A program made the position numbers and the translations under genes. From contig JACCTQ010000147.1 of the NCBI GenBank assembly GCA_013812265.1, forward strand, positions 1 to 5,310: a DNA stretch of 5,310 nt. The letters are read 5' to 3'. Each line of letters starts with the position of its first letter. Within the stretch, counting starts at the first letter, position 1. The notes beneath the pieces were generated by a model. That model was given only the letters and a program-made list of their open reading frames with translations, did no database searches and was not told where the DNA came from. This stretch comes from Actinomycetota bacterium. Its GTDB lineage: Bacteria > Actinomycetota > Thermoleophilia > Gaiellales > Gaiellaceae. Shown in pieces: positions 1 to 5,310 of the stretch.

Positions 1-292
1 ACGCCTGGATATTCATCGCGGCCAGGATCCGCTGCCAGCCGATGACGAAGAGGAGGTAATAGGCGGCCAGCAGCAGGCAGGCGAGCGCCACCTCCGCAGG
101 GCGAGCGTCACGCAGGCGCGGCAGCGCCTCGTCCCACTGGTCGCGCACGGCATAGGCGAGAAACGCAAGCAGTATCGACACGACCGCGACCTGGATTCCG
201 ATCCAGAGGCGGCGGCGGCCGGTCACGGCGCGCAGCGCACTCCTGGTTCGACCAAGAGGCCCGGGTGGCACCTGCGGGGCTTGCGTGGCCAT
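1..292 (-). CDS. Flippase-like / lysylphosphatidylglycerol synthase TM-domain family membrane protein, N-terminal part (partial)
   Basis: Reading the minus strand from the ATG at 292-290 gives 97 uninterrupted codons to the window edge. After a basic, Pro-rich N-terminus (residues 1-29, with Arg at 15, 17, 21 and 26-28) there are two hydrophobic segments: about residues 30-49 (LWIGIQVAVVSILLAFLAYA) and about 68-86, ending YYLLFVIGWQRIL. The charged linker RDQWDEALPRLRDARPAE lies between them. The pattern of a first helix, a short DxW-containing linker, a second helix and then a W-x-R-(I/L)-L turn is typical of the UPF0104 / LPG-synthase transmembrane family. Members are inner-membrane proteins with several helices, often annotated as flippase-like and involved in lipid or glycan handling; the substrate here cannot be inferred. 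The start is uncertain: GTG codon 23 (226-224) would place seven residues before the first helix, with AGGAG 13 bases upstream, and would remove the overlap with the divergent ligase gene. The 3' end lies outside the window. The membrane-protein call is firm; the family is likely. Confidence 0.72.
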   Translation of the reverse strand, partial: MATQAPQVPPGPLGRTRSALRAVTGRRRLWIGIQVAVVSILLAFLAYAVRDQWDEALPRLRDARPAEVALACLLLAAYYLLFVIGWQRILAAMNIQA

Positions 293-2261
293 GGGACAAG
301 CTTGGCACGCGGCGCACTCGTTAGGCTTCGAGGCCGTGCGCGACGCCATCTGGACGCCGTCGGCCGAGGTGCTCGAGCGGGCCAACGTCGTGCGCCTCAT
401 GCGCAGGCACGGAATCGACGATTACTGGGAGCTCGTCCGGCGTTCGCAGGAGGAGCCCGAGTGGTTCTGGCCCGCCGTCGTCGATGACCTGGGACTCGAG
501 TTCTCACGTCCGTGGGAGCGCGTCTACGACGACTCGCGCGGCCCCGAGTGGACGACGTGGTTCGTGGGCGGCCGCCTGAGTCTCGCGTGGAACTGCGTCC
601 ATCGCTGGGCGCAGTCCGACCGGGCCGACGCCGAGGCGGCCGTGTGGCAGAGCGAGGACGGCGGGCGGCGCGCGCTCACCTACCGGGAGCTCTCCCGCGA
701 GGTCACCCGGCTCGCCGAAGGTCTCGCCTCGCTGGGAGTGGGCGAGGGCGACGTGGTCGCGACCTTTCTACCGATGTCCCCGGAGGTCGCTATCGCTTCG
801 CATGCGTGCGCGCATCTCGGTGCCATCCAGATGCCGATCTTCTCCGGGTTTGCGGCGCCGGCGGTAGCCGCTCGCCTCGAGGACTCGGCCGCGAAGGTCG
901 TGGTCACCGCGGACGGTTCGCTTAGGCGCGGGCGTGCGCTCCCGATGAAGGAGATCGTGGACGATGCGCTCACGGAGGCGCCTTCCGTCCAGCACGTCGT
1001 CGTCTGGCGGAGGTTGAGCGAAGCCGGCGTTCCGATGACCGGCGGCCGCGACGTGTTCTGGGACGAGCTGATCGCGCCCTGCCGCGGCGAGCTGGAGCCG
1101 CTCGAGGTCGACGCAGAGGCGCCCTATCTGCTCACGTACACGTCAGGGACGACCGGGCGCCCCAAGGGCGTGCTGCACGTGCAGGGCGGGTTTCTCGTCT
1201 CCATCGCGCGCGAGGTCGCCTACCAGGCCGACGCGCACCCCGAGGACGTCATCCACTTCGCAACCGACATGGGCTGGATCATGGGACCGTGGACGGTGGT
1301 CGGCGGCGGGGCGCTTGGCTGCACGCTCGTCTTCGCCGAGGGCGCGCCCGACTGGCCGCGCGACCGGCTCTGGTCGCTCGTCGAGGAGGAGCGCGTCTCG
1401 ATCCTCGGCGTCTCGCCGACGCTGATCCGCGCGCTGATTCCCCACGGCGAGCCCTGGGCCGACCTCGGCTCGCTGCGGACGATCGTGACCACCGGCGAGC
1501 CGTGGAACCCGGGCCCGTACCGCTGGCTGCACGACAAGATCGGCGGCCGGCGCTGCCCCATCATCAACTGCTCGGGCGGCACCGAGGTGGGGGCGTGCTT
1601 CCTCTCGCCAACTCCGGCGATCCCGATCAAGCCCTGCTCGCTCGGCGGGCCTGCGCTCGGGATGGCGATGGACGTGGTCGACTCGGAGGGCCGCTCGCTG
1701 CGCGGCGAGGTGGGAGAGCTCGTCTGCCGCAAGCCCTTCCCCGGCATGACGCGCGGGTTCTGGAACGACCCGGAGCGCTACCTCGACGCCTACTGGCGCC
1801 GCTTCCCGGGCGTGTGGGTGCATGGGGACTGGGCGTCGGTGGACGAGGACGGCTACTGGTTCCTGCACGGCCGCTCCGACGACACGCTGAACATCGCGGG
1901 CAAGCGCATCGGCCCGGCCGAGCTGGAGTCGGCGGCGGTCGGCCACCCGGCGGTGCTCGAAGCCGCGGCCGTCGGGATCCCGCACGAGGTGAAGGGGGAG
2001 GTCGCCTGGCTCTTCTGCGTCCTGGCGCCGGGCCGCGAGCCGGGCTTAGACCTGCCCGGGGAGATCAGCGATGCCGCGGCCGCCGAGCTGGGCAAGGCCT
2101 TCAGGCCGGAGCGCGTGCTGTTCGTGACGGCGCTGCCAAAGACTCGCAGCGCGAAGATCGTGCGGCGGGCGGTGCGTGCGAAGGCGGTGGGTGACGATCC
2201 GGGCGATCTCACCTCCATTGAGAACCCCGAAGCGCTGGACGAGATTGCGCGTGCGCTCTGA
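285..2261 (+). CDS. Acetyl-CoA-synthetase-like AMP-forming acyl-CoA ligase (AMP-binding protein)
   Basis: ANL-superfamily enzyme predicted to activate a carboxylic acid with ATP to an acyl-adenylate and transfer it to CoA in the cytoplasm. Reading from GTG 285 gives 658 residues, the usual size of Acs-type ligases. Visible motifs in order: the Acs N-terminal signature WFVGGRLSLAWNCVHR (from residue 92); the phosphate-binding loop TYTSGTTGRPKG (284-295); SGGTEVG (430-436) in the acyl/AMP pocket; HGDW with Asp515; the hinge region GRSDDTLNIAGKRIG (529-543); and the C-terminal PKTRSAKIVRR with catalytic Lys624, the lysine that is acetylated to inactivate many Acs enzymes. Gly431 sits where acetate-specific Acs has the Trp that closes the acyl pocket, so a substrate larger than acetate is likely. 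The start is ambiguous: GTG 285 (GGGG five bases upstream), ATG 291 or GTG 336. Codons 291-335 include GGA, CAA, GCT and TTA, unlike the G/C-ending codons that follow, and family similarity begins near IWTPSAEVLERAN (residue 22), which favours GTG 336. It is divergent from the membrane-protein gene, with no operon partner visible. Confidence 0.93.
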   Translation: MAMGQAWHAAHSLGFEAVRDAIWTPSAEVLERANVVRLMRRHGIDDYWELVRRSQEEPEWFWPAVVDDLGLEFSRPWERVYDDSRGPEWTTWFVGGRLSLAWNCVHRWAQSDRADAEAAVWQSEDGGRRALTYRELSREVTRLAEGLASLGVGEGDVVATFLPMSPEVAIASHACAHLGAIQMPIFSGFAAPAVAARLEDSAAKVVVTADGSLRRGRALPMKEIVDDALTEAPSVQHVVVWRRLSEAGVPMTGGRDVFWDELIAPCRGELEPLEVDAEAPYLLTYTSGTTGRPKGVLHVQGGFLVSIAREVAYQADAHPEDVIHFATDMGWIMGPWTVVGGGALGCTLVFAEGAPDWPRDRLWSLVEEERVSILGVSPTLIRALIPHGEPWADLGSLRTIVTTGEPWNPGPYRWLHDKIGGRRCPIINCSGGTEVGACFLSPTPAIPIKPCSLGGPALGMAMDVVDSEGRSLRGEVGELVCRKPFPGMTRGFWNDPERYLDAYWRRFPGVWVHGDWASVDEDGYWFLHGRSDDTLNIAGKRIGPAELESAAVGHPAVLEAAAVGIPHEVKGEVAWLFCVLAPGREPGLDLPGEISDAAAAELGKAFRPERVLFVTALPKTRSAKIVRRAVRAKAVGDDPGDLTSIENPEALDEIARAL

Positions 2262-2373
2262 CCCGAGTTGTCCCGCAACGGCCGCGACACGAATGGCGGT
2301 CGCAAGACCCTCGCGTCCTTGAAGTTGTGTTACAAAGCACGCGCGTTTCTGCACTTCGGGTAGAGCAGAGGGT

Positions 2374-2681
2374 ATGTCTGCCATTCGTCTCGGCCGGGCC
2401 GTTATCGCCGCAGGGCTGCTTGCGGCCCTTCCGTGCTCGCGGCGAACGGTGGCAGCTACACGTGTAGCTTCACCGCCAACTTCTTCGGTTCGGCCAACAG
2501 CACCCAGACGGACACCGTCACCGCCACTGTGGTCGATCCGCAGGGCGCGGCTGCGACCGACTCGGACGACGCGGTCGTGAGCATCACTCCGGCCACCAGC
2601 GTGCCACTCCGGACGTTCTTGGCCAGGCTCTCGAAGAGGCGCCGCCGGACTAACTTTGGTTCGGGCGGGAAAGCTCCTTAA
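2374..2681 (+). pseudogene. Remnant of a secreted surface-repeat protein (signal peptide plus one partial repeat, frameshifted)
   Basis: ATG 2374 opens a classic signal peptide, MSAIRLGRAVIAAGLLAALP, in one frame. From GTG 2433 the next frame continues with VLAANGGSYTCSFTA and then TQTDTVTATVVDPQG and ATDSDDAVVSI, which resembles one unit of the Ig-like/DUF11-type repeats (GxYTCxFTA ... DTVTATVxD ... DSDDAxVxI) found in actinobacterial and other surface proteins. Restoring one base after CC 2431-2432 would join the frames as ALPVLAANGG, giving a plausible signal-peptidase site, so a single-base deletion near 2433 is the simplest explanation. Even repaired, the product would be only about 100 residues, stopping at TAA 2679 after a basic tail (LSKRRRRTNFGSGG) with no anchor or further repeats. 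It therefore looks like a deletion remnant in which the signal peptide was joined to a late repeat. AGAGGG lies only one base before the ATG, so the ribosome site is poor. In the 112 bases before it (2262-2373) I see no convincing promoter or terminator. Confidence 0.5.
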
Positions 2682-2730
2682 GCGGCTCCTCCGGCTCGGC
2701 CAACCGACAACCGGCGAGTGGTGCTCGACC

Positions 2731-2790
2731 GTAGCCGTGACGCGCAATGTGGGCGCGCCGCACGCTTAAGACCCACTACAGTGCGGCTAC
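2731..2790. repeat. Imperfect nested inverted repeat at the 3' end of the res fragment
   Basis: GTAGCCG (2731-2737) is complementary to CGGCTAC (2784-2790), and inside it GTGGG (2749-2753) is complementary to CCCAC (2772-2776). The two stems could stack with unequal internal loops (11 and 7 bases) and enclose the TAG stop of the minus-strand gene (2778-2776). It might act as a 3' hairpin for that transcript. There is no U-tract downstream on the minus strand, and short complementary arms are common in GC-rich DNA, so a functional role is only a possibility. Confidence 0.2.
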
Positions 2791-5214
2791 CTGCGAATCG
2801 CGCATCGCGCGGCTGAGGTTGTCAATTGCGCCGATCCACCGGCGGAGTCCGTCCTCGGCTGCATCGGGATCATCCAAGTCCGCCTTGCTGTGCGCGATGT
2901 AGGTGTTGCGGAAATCGTAGACCCAGCCGAGTAACCCGGCAACGTCTGGACGCTCGTCTCGAAAGCGTTCGCGTACGGCGCTGAGAATTCCATCGGGAGC
3001 AGGCTCGTCCTTGGCCGCGTACTGCAAGCAGAAGCGCAGAAGTCCGACGGGCATGATGGGGCTCCGGTGAACAAGTAATCGCCGGAGAAGCGATGCCTGG
3101 TTCTCCAGGAACTCTCGATGCTTCTTCTTTTGTGCGGTCAGGTCGGGAGTGAAGAACGCAGCCTGTTCCTCTGAATCCTCGGGAAGCGTTGGCTCAAGAC
3201 GGTCGAGGAGGATCGCCTCGGCAGCCGCATCGAGCGGACCGAGCAGCGGTTGAAACACCGGTGAGAAGCTGACCTTCTTCTTTTTCGCCATGTAGTCGAA
3301 CAGGAGGACCGCCTCTTGGATTCCCTTGCGTGCTCGGAGCGGTAGCGACCCGAGATCGTCCTCCGAGATGAACTCGAAGACGGCGCGCGTTGATTCCTCG
3401 GTATCGGAGTGGCCGAGCGGAAGGGCGAGTTGCGAGGAGCCGGCCTCCTCCAAGAGTTTCTTGAGGGTTGGCCGGCAAGTGCGCAGCAGTTCACCGACGG
3501 AGTCTCCGGCGAACTGCTTGAAGACATCCTCGGAGACGTAAAGGTATTCCCACTTGACCTTGCTGGTCGAAGCGGCCTTGCACCATTCGGCCGCTGCGCG
3601 AGCCTTGCCGGCCACATCGGGGTCGCGCCGACCCTTTGTCTCGGCCAACAAGTAGTTGCCGTTCTTGCAGCGGATCAGGAAGTCGGCCGCATAGAGAGAC
3701 CGACGGCCATCGGTAGTGAGCGCGTCGATCCTGAGGCATTGCGGCCCCTGGTTCTTGGCGAACGAGGCCACGTCTTCGGCACGATCGAGGAAGCGGGTCA
3801 TCGCCACCTCGAGCTGACGATTGCAGGGCGCGAGGTTGAACGGCGTGCGCTCGGCGATCTGCGCCGGGTGCGTCTCGGAGTGGGTCGCCTGAAAAGGCTT
3901 CCAAACGGTCACCGACTGCGGCGGCTCCTCAGCGAGTCGCTCCTGATGGCGCGTGACCTTCTTCCGTAACAGCGGGACAAAAGTCGCACGGATGTAAGTC
4001 CGAACATCGCTGTCCGCCAGCCGCCCAACCACGCGGTCGTCGTAGAGGTCAACCGATTTCTCGAAGAGCACCTCCTCAATGAAGCGCTGTAGGAGTGGGG
4101 CGAGCCGCTGGTGCGTGCCCTTGATTTTCACGGCCCGCTCTAGCTCCTCGCGATAGAAGGAAATCGCGCCGATTGGGTCCGAGAGCAGCGGCAGCTTGAT
4201 CTTCATCTGCTCGATCAGCTCATCGGTGATGAGGTGCCGACCCTGATAAGTGATCTCCTCCTCACGCGGCTCGCCGAGGGGAAGCGGCTCAAGGTTCGAG
4301 AAGGCCTTGCGGACGTCCTCGAAATCCAGGTCGCTGAGGTCCGAGTCGATCCGGATGCCCTGGGAGAGCCGGGGTATCTCGAGGTCGAGCGCAACCAAAT
4401 CCTTGTTCTCCGCGTCCGGGAAGATGCTGACCGTCGTACGTGGGACCTTCTCTACGTCAACTGCTTCAAGCGTGAGGCCCTCGTCGGCGAGCTCGTCCTC
4501 GTAAAGCGACAGGAACGACTTGTGTTCGACGACGGTCACCGTCTCAGCGACCGACTCCTCGCCGGGTGGCGTCATGCGGCGTAGGCCTCGGCCAAGCGTC
4601 TGTTCAGGCAGGATCTTGGACTTCGCCGTCAACGGGCGCAACGGCACGATCGTCGTCACGTTGCGCACGTCCCAGCCCTCCCGGAGCATCAGCACCGAGA
4701 CGATGCAGAGATACGGGCTCTCGCTGCTGTCGAGCTCGCGGGACAGTTTCCGGAGAGCCTCCAGGTCCTCAGCGCTGATCTGCTTCTCCGCTTCGATGAA
4801 CTCGTAGTAGGCCGTCGCACCACGCCCCCGTTTTTGGAGCTTGCCCTTGAGGTTGGTGTGCAAGTTGATCGTCTTGTCGTTGAGGTCTTTGTAGAGAGGG
4901 TCAGAGTTGAGACGATGCGCAATCTGGTCAGCGGCCTCAGTGCTCTCAGTCATCACAAAGAGCAGCGGCCTCTTGCCCGTGCGCTTCCATTCGTCAAAGG
5001 ACGACTGCCAGCGCTTGTAGCCGAGCGTCAGATGGTTCTCGTACTTGTAGGCGGCATCATCGTGAGGACGTTCGACGAGCTTCTCCCCGTGTCCAATGAT
5101 CGGCGTCTTGACGATGCCGCTATCGACAGCCTCCCCCAACGGCGTATCCACGACGACGTGCCGGAACACTTGGCCCTTGTCGTCCTTAGTGGTCTGGCTC
5201 GGAAGTTCGCGCAC
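2776..5214 (-). CDS. Type III restriction endonuclease (Res)-like helicase-nuclease, C-terminal part with HEPN-like C-terminus; 5'-truncated by an IS, probable pseudogene
   Basis: The 812-codon ORF begins at GTG 5214, directly after an in-frame TGA (5220-5218). Type III Res proteins form the ATP-driven translocating and cutting subunit with a Mod methyltransferase. What remains, in order: the post-motif-III segment FRHVVVDTPLGEAVDSGIVK (residues 17-36), typical of Res; the second RecA domain with motif IV PLLFVMTEST (83-92), motif V MLREGWDVRNV (176-186) and motif VI EQTLGRGLRR (204-213); a middle helical region; a PD-(D/E)xK nuclease with Asp511, Glu525 and Lys527 (ADFLIRCKNGNYLLAETKG); and a helical C-terminus of about 180 residues with VYDFRNTYIAHSK, an R769-x5-H775 HEPN-like motif. 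Walker A, the DEAD box and motif III of the first RecA domain are missing, so the fragment alone should not hydrolyse ATP. Residues 1-9 appear to be encoded by the adjoining IS630-like end and true Res sequence starts near Lys10. The partner mod gene is not in the window. Codon use is less GC-biased than in the ligase gene (for example AAG runs, TTT, TTG). It could instead be a non-type-III DEAD/DEAH nuclease of the same fold. Confidence 0.85.
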   Translation of the reverse strand: MRELPSQTTKDDKGQVFRHVVVDTPLGEAVDSGIVKTPIIGHGEKLVERPHDDAAYKYENHLTLGYKRWQSSFDEWKRTGKRPLLFVMTESTEAADQIAHRLNSDPLYKDLNDKTINLHTNLKGKLQKRGRGATAYYEFIEAEKQISAEDLEALRKLSRELDSSESPYLCIVSVLMLREGWDVRNVTTIVPLRPLTAKSKILPEQTLGRGLRRMTPPGEESVAETVTVVEHKSFLSLYEDELADEGLTLEAVDVEKVPRTTVSIFPDAENKDLVALDLEIPRLSQGIRIDSDLSDLDFEDVRKAFSNLEPLPLGEPREEEITYQGRHLITDELIEQMKIKLPLLSDPIGAISFYREELERAVKIKGTHQRLAPLLQRFIEEVLFEKSVDLYDDRVVGRLADSDVRTYIRATFVPLLRKKVTRHQERLAEEPPQSVTVWKPFQATHSETHPAQIAERTPFNLAPCNRQLEVAMTRFLDRAEDVASFAKNQGPQCLRIDALTTDGRRSLYAADFLIRCKNGNYLLAETKGRRDPDVAGKARAAAEWCKAASTSKVKWEYLYVSEDVFKQFAGDSVGELLRTCRPTLKKLLEEAGSSQLALPLGHSDTEESTRAVFEFISEDDLGSLPLRARKGIQEAVLLFDYMAKKKKVSFSPVFQPLLGPLDAAAEAILLDRLEPTLPEDSEEQAAFFTPDLTAQKKKHREFLENQASLLRRLLVHRSPIMPVGLLRFCLQYAAKDEPAPDGILSAVRERFRDERPDVAGLLGWVYDFRNTYIAHSKADLDDPDAAEDGLRRWIGAIDNLSRAMRDSQVAAL

Positions 5215-5216
5215 GT
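5189..5216. repeat. Putative terminal inverted repeat of the IS630-like element
   Basis: The stretch from GTGGTCTGG (5189) through GTTCGCGCACGT (5205-5216) lies between the TA and the transposase stop codon, where an IS630-type terminal inverted repeat would be expected. The matching repeat at the other end is outside the window, so the length and inner boundary are guesses. It also supplies the GTG start and first nine codons of the truncated res ORF. Confidence 0.4.
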
Positions 5217-5217
5217 A

Positions 5218-5310
5218 TCAGGCGGCGAGGAGCGTGGGCTGGGCGGTCTCGGTCTTGGCCAGGAGCTTGTGGAGATCGTGGCGGGTGAACTTCCATTGGA
5301 ACGGCGCGGC
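5218..5310 (-). CDS. IS630 family transposase, C-terminal 30 residues (partial)
   Basis: The minus strand reads AAPFQWKFTRHDLHKLL and then AKTETAQPTLLAA, ending at TGA 5220-5218. The PFxWKFTRxDLxxLLA pattern matches the extreme C-terminus of IS630-family DDE transposases as I know them, where it follows the catalytic core. The DDE residues lie off the right edge and cannot be checked. The stop codon is followed after one codon (TAC) by the GTG that opens the res fragment in the same frame, so transcripts of the transposase would run into res. The family call rests on one short motif plus the adjacent TA and end sequence. Confidence 0.6.
   Translation of the reverse strand, partial: AAPFQWKFTRHDLHKLLAKTETAQPTLLAA

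Larger units (their letters stand above)
5187..5310 (-). mobile_element. IS630-like insertion sequence, one end only
   Basis: The transposase C-terminus (5310-5218) is followed within a few bases by what looks like the element's end. On the plus strand the element begins after a TA at 5187-5188 with GTGGTCTGGCTCGG and continues to the transposase stop. IS630/Tc1-mariner elements insert at TA and duplicate it, which fits. The res reading frame resumes immediately to the left of the TA with AAG GAC GAC (Lys10-Asp-Asp on the minus strand). The element's other end, the second TA copy and the missing first half of res should lie to the right of 5310. The boundary is inferred, because only one end is visible. 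Confidence 0.6.

Noticed and set aside
1143..1985. Long minus-strand ORF (280 codons) inside the ligase gene
   Set aside because: It lies antisense to an unmistakable Acs-like gene, its translation is Arg/Ala/Pro/His-rich low-complexity sequence, and it shows no domain. It is a typical shadow of high-GC coding DNA.
1289..2194. Plus-strand 301-codon ORF overlapping the ligase in another frame
   Set aside because: The sequence is almost all Arg, Ala and Gly, with no motifs; the ligase frame carries all the family signatures.
2284..2303. Possible terminator hairpin (GCGAC ... GTCGC) after the ligase stop
   Set aside because: It is only a five-base stem with a ten-base loop and no T-tract, which is expected by chance in GC-rich DNA.
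2319..2347. Promoter-like TTGAAG upstream of the remnant gene
   Set aside because: At a 17-base spacing the -10 position reads CGCGTT, which is not promoter-like.
2046..2747. Minus-strand 233-codon ORF spanning the end of the ligase and the intergenic remnant
   Set aside because: It has no recognisable domain and an Arg-rich composition, and it overlaps the conserved ligase C-terminus. The plus-strand signal-peptide and repeat remnant explains this region better.
2670..2770. Open frame ending TVAVTRNVGAPHA before TAA, possibly a further piece of the surface protein
   Set aside because: It is short, has no recognisable repeat motif and connects to the remnant only through another frameshift, so it is too weak to annotate.
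3409..3969. Plus-strand 186-codon ORF within the res fragment
   Set aside because: It is antisense to the conserved PD-(D/E)xK nuclease region and shows no family motif.

Overview
The window comes from a high-GC bacterium, probably an actinobacterium or a similar high-GC lineage. The support is the strong G/C preference at third codon positions in the acyl-CoA synthetase gene and the style of the surface-repeat remnant. No rRNA, tRNA or other direct taxonomic marker is present, so this is inference. No tRNA, rRNA or CRISPR array was seen.

Layout. (1) Positions 1-292, minus strand: the N-terminal 97 codons of a polytopic membrane protein resembling the lysylphosphatidylglycerol synthase transmembrane (flippase-like, UPF0104) family; it runs off the left edge. 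(2) Positions 285-2261, plus strand: a complete acetyl-CoA-synthetase-like AMP-forming acyl-CoA ligase, divergent from (1). The two annotated 5' ends overlap at a CCATGG palindrome, so at least one start is probably further inside its gene. (3) Positions 2262-2775: 514 bases without an intact gene. It contains a decayed, frameshifted remnant of a secreted repeat protein (2374-2681) and an imperfect inverted repeat near its right edge. (4) Positions 2776-5214, minus strand: a large ORF that is the C-terminal part of a type III restriction-endonuclease (Res)-like protein. It has the second helicase RecA domain, a PD-(D/E)xK nuclease and a C-terminal extension with a HEPN-like R-x5-H motif. The first RecA domain (Walker A, DEAD box) is absent. 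(5) Positions 5187-5310, minus strand: one end of an IS630-like insertion sequence, with the last 30 codons of its transposase and a putative terminal inverted repeat abutting a TA dinucleotide.

How the parts relate. The left half is a metabolic gene next to a membrane-protein gene, with no evident functional link. The right half looks like accessory defence DNA: an IS630-like element appears to have landed at a TA just after helicase motif III of the res gene, splitting it. The ORF visible here therefore starts inside the insertion sequence and is probably a disrupted gene, although more than 800 codons remain open. The most interesting biology is the restriction helicase-nuclease carrying a HEPN-like C-terminus, which would link DNA restriction to a possible RNA-cleaving or abortive-infection module.
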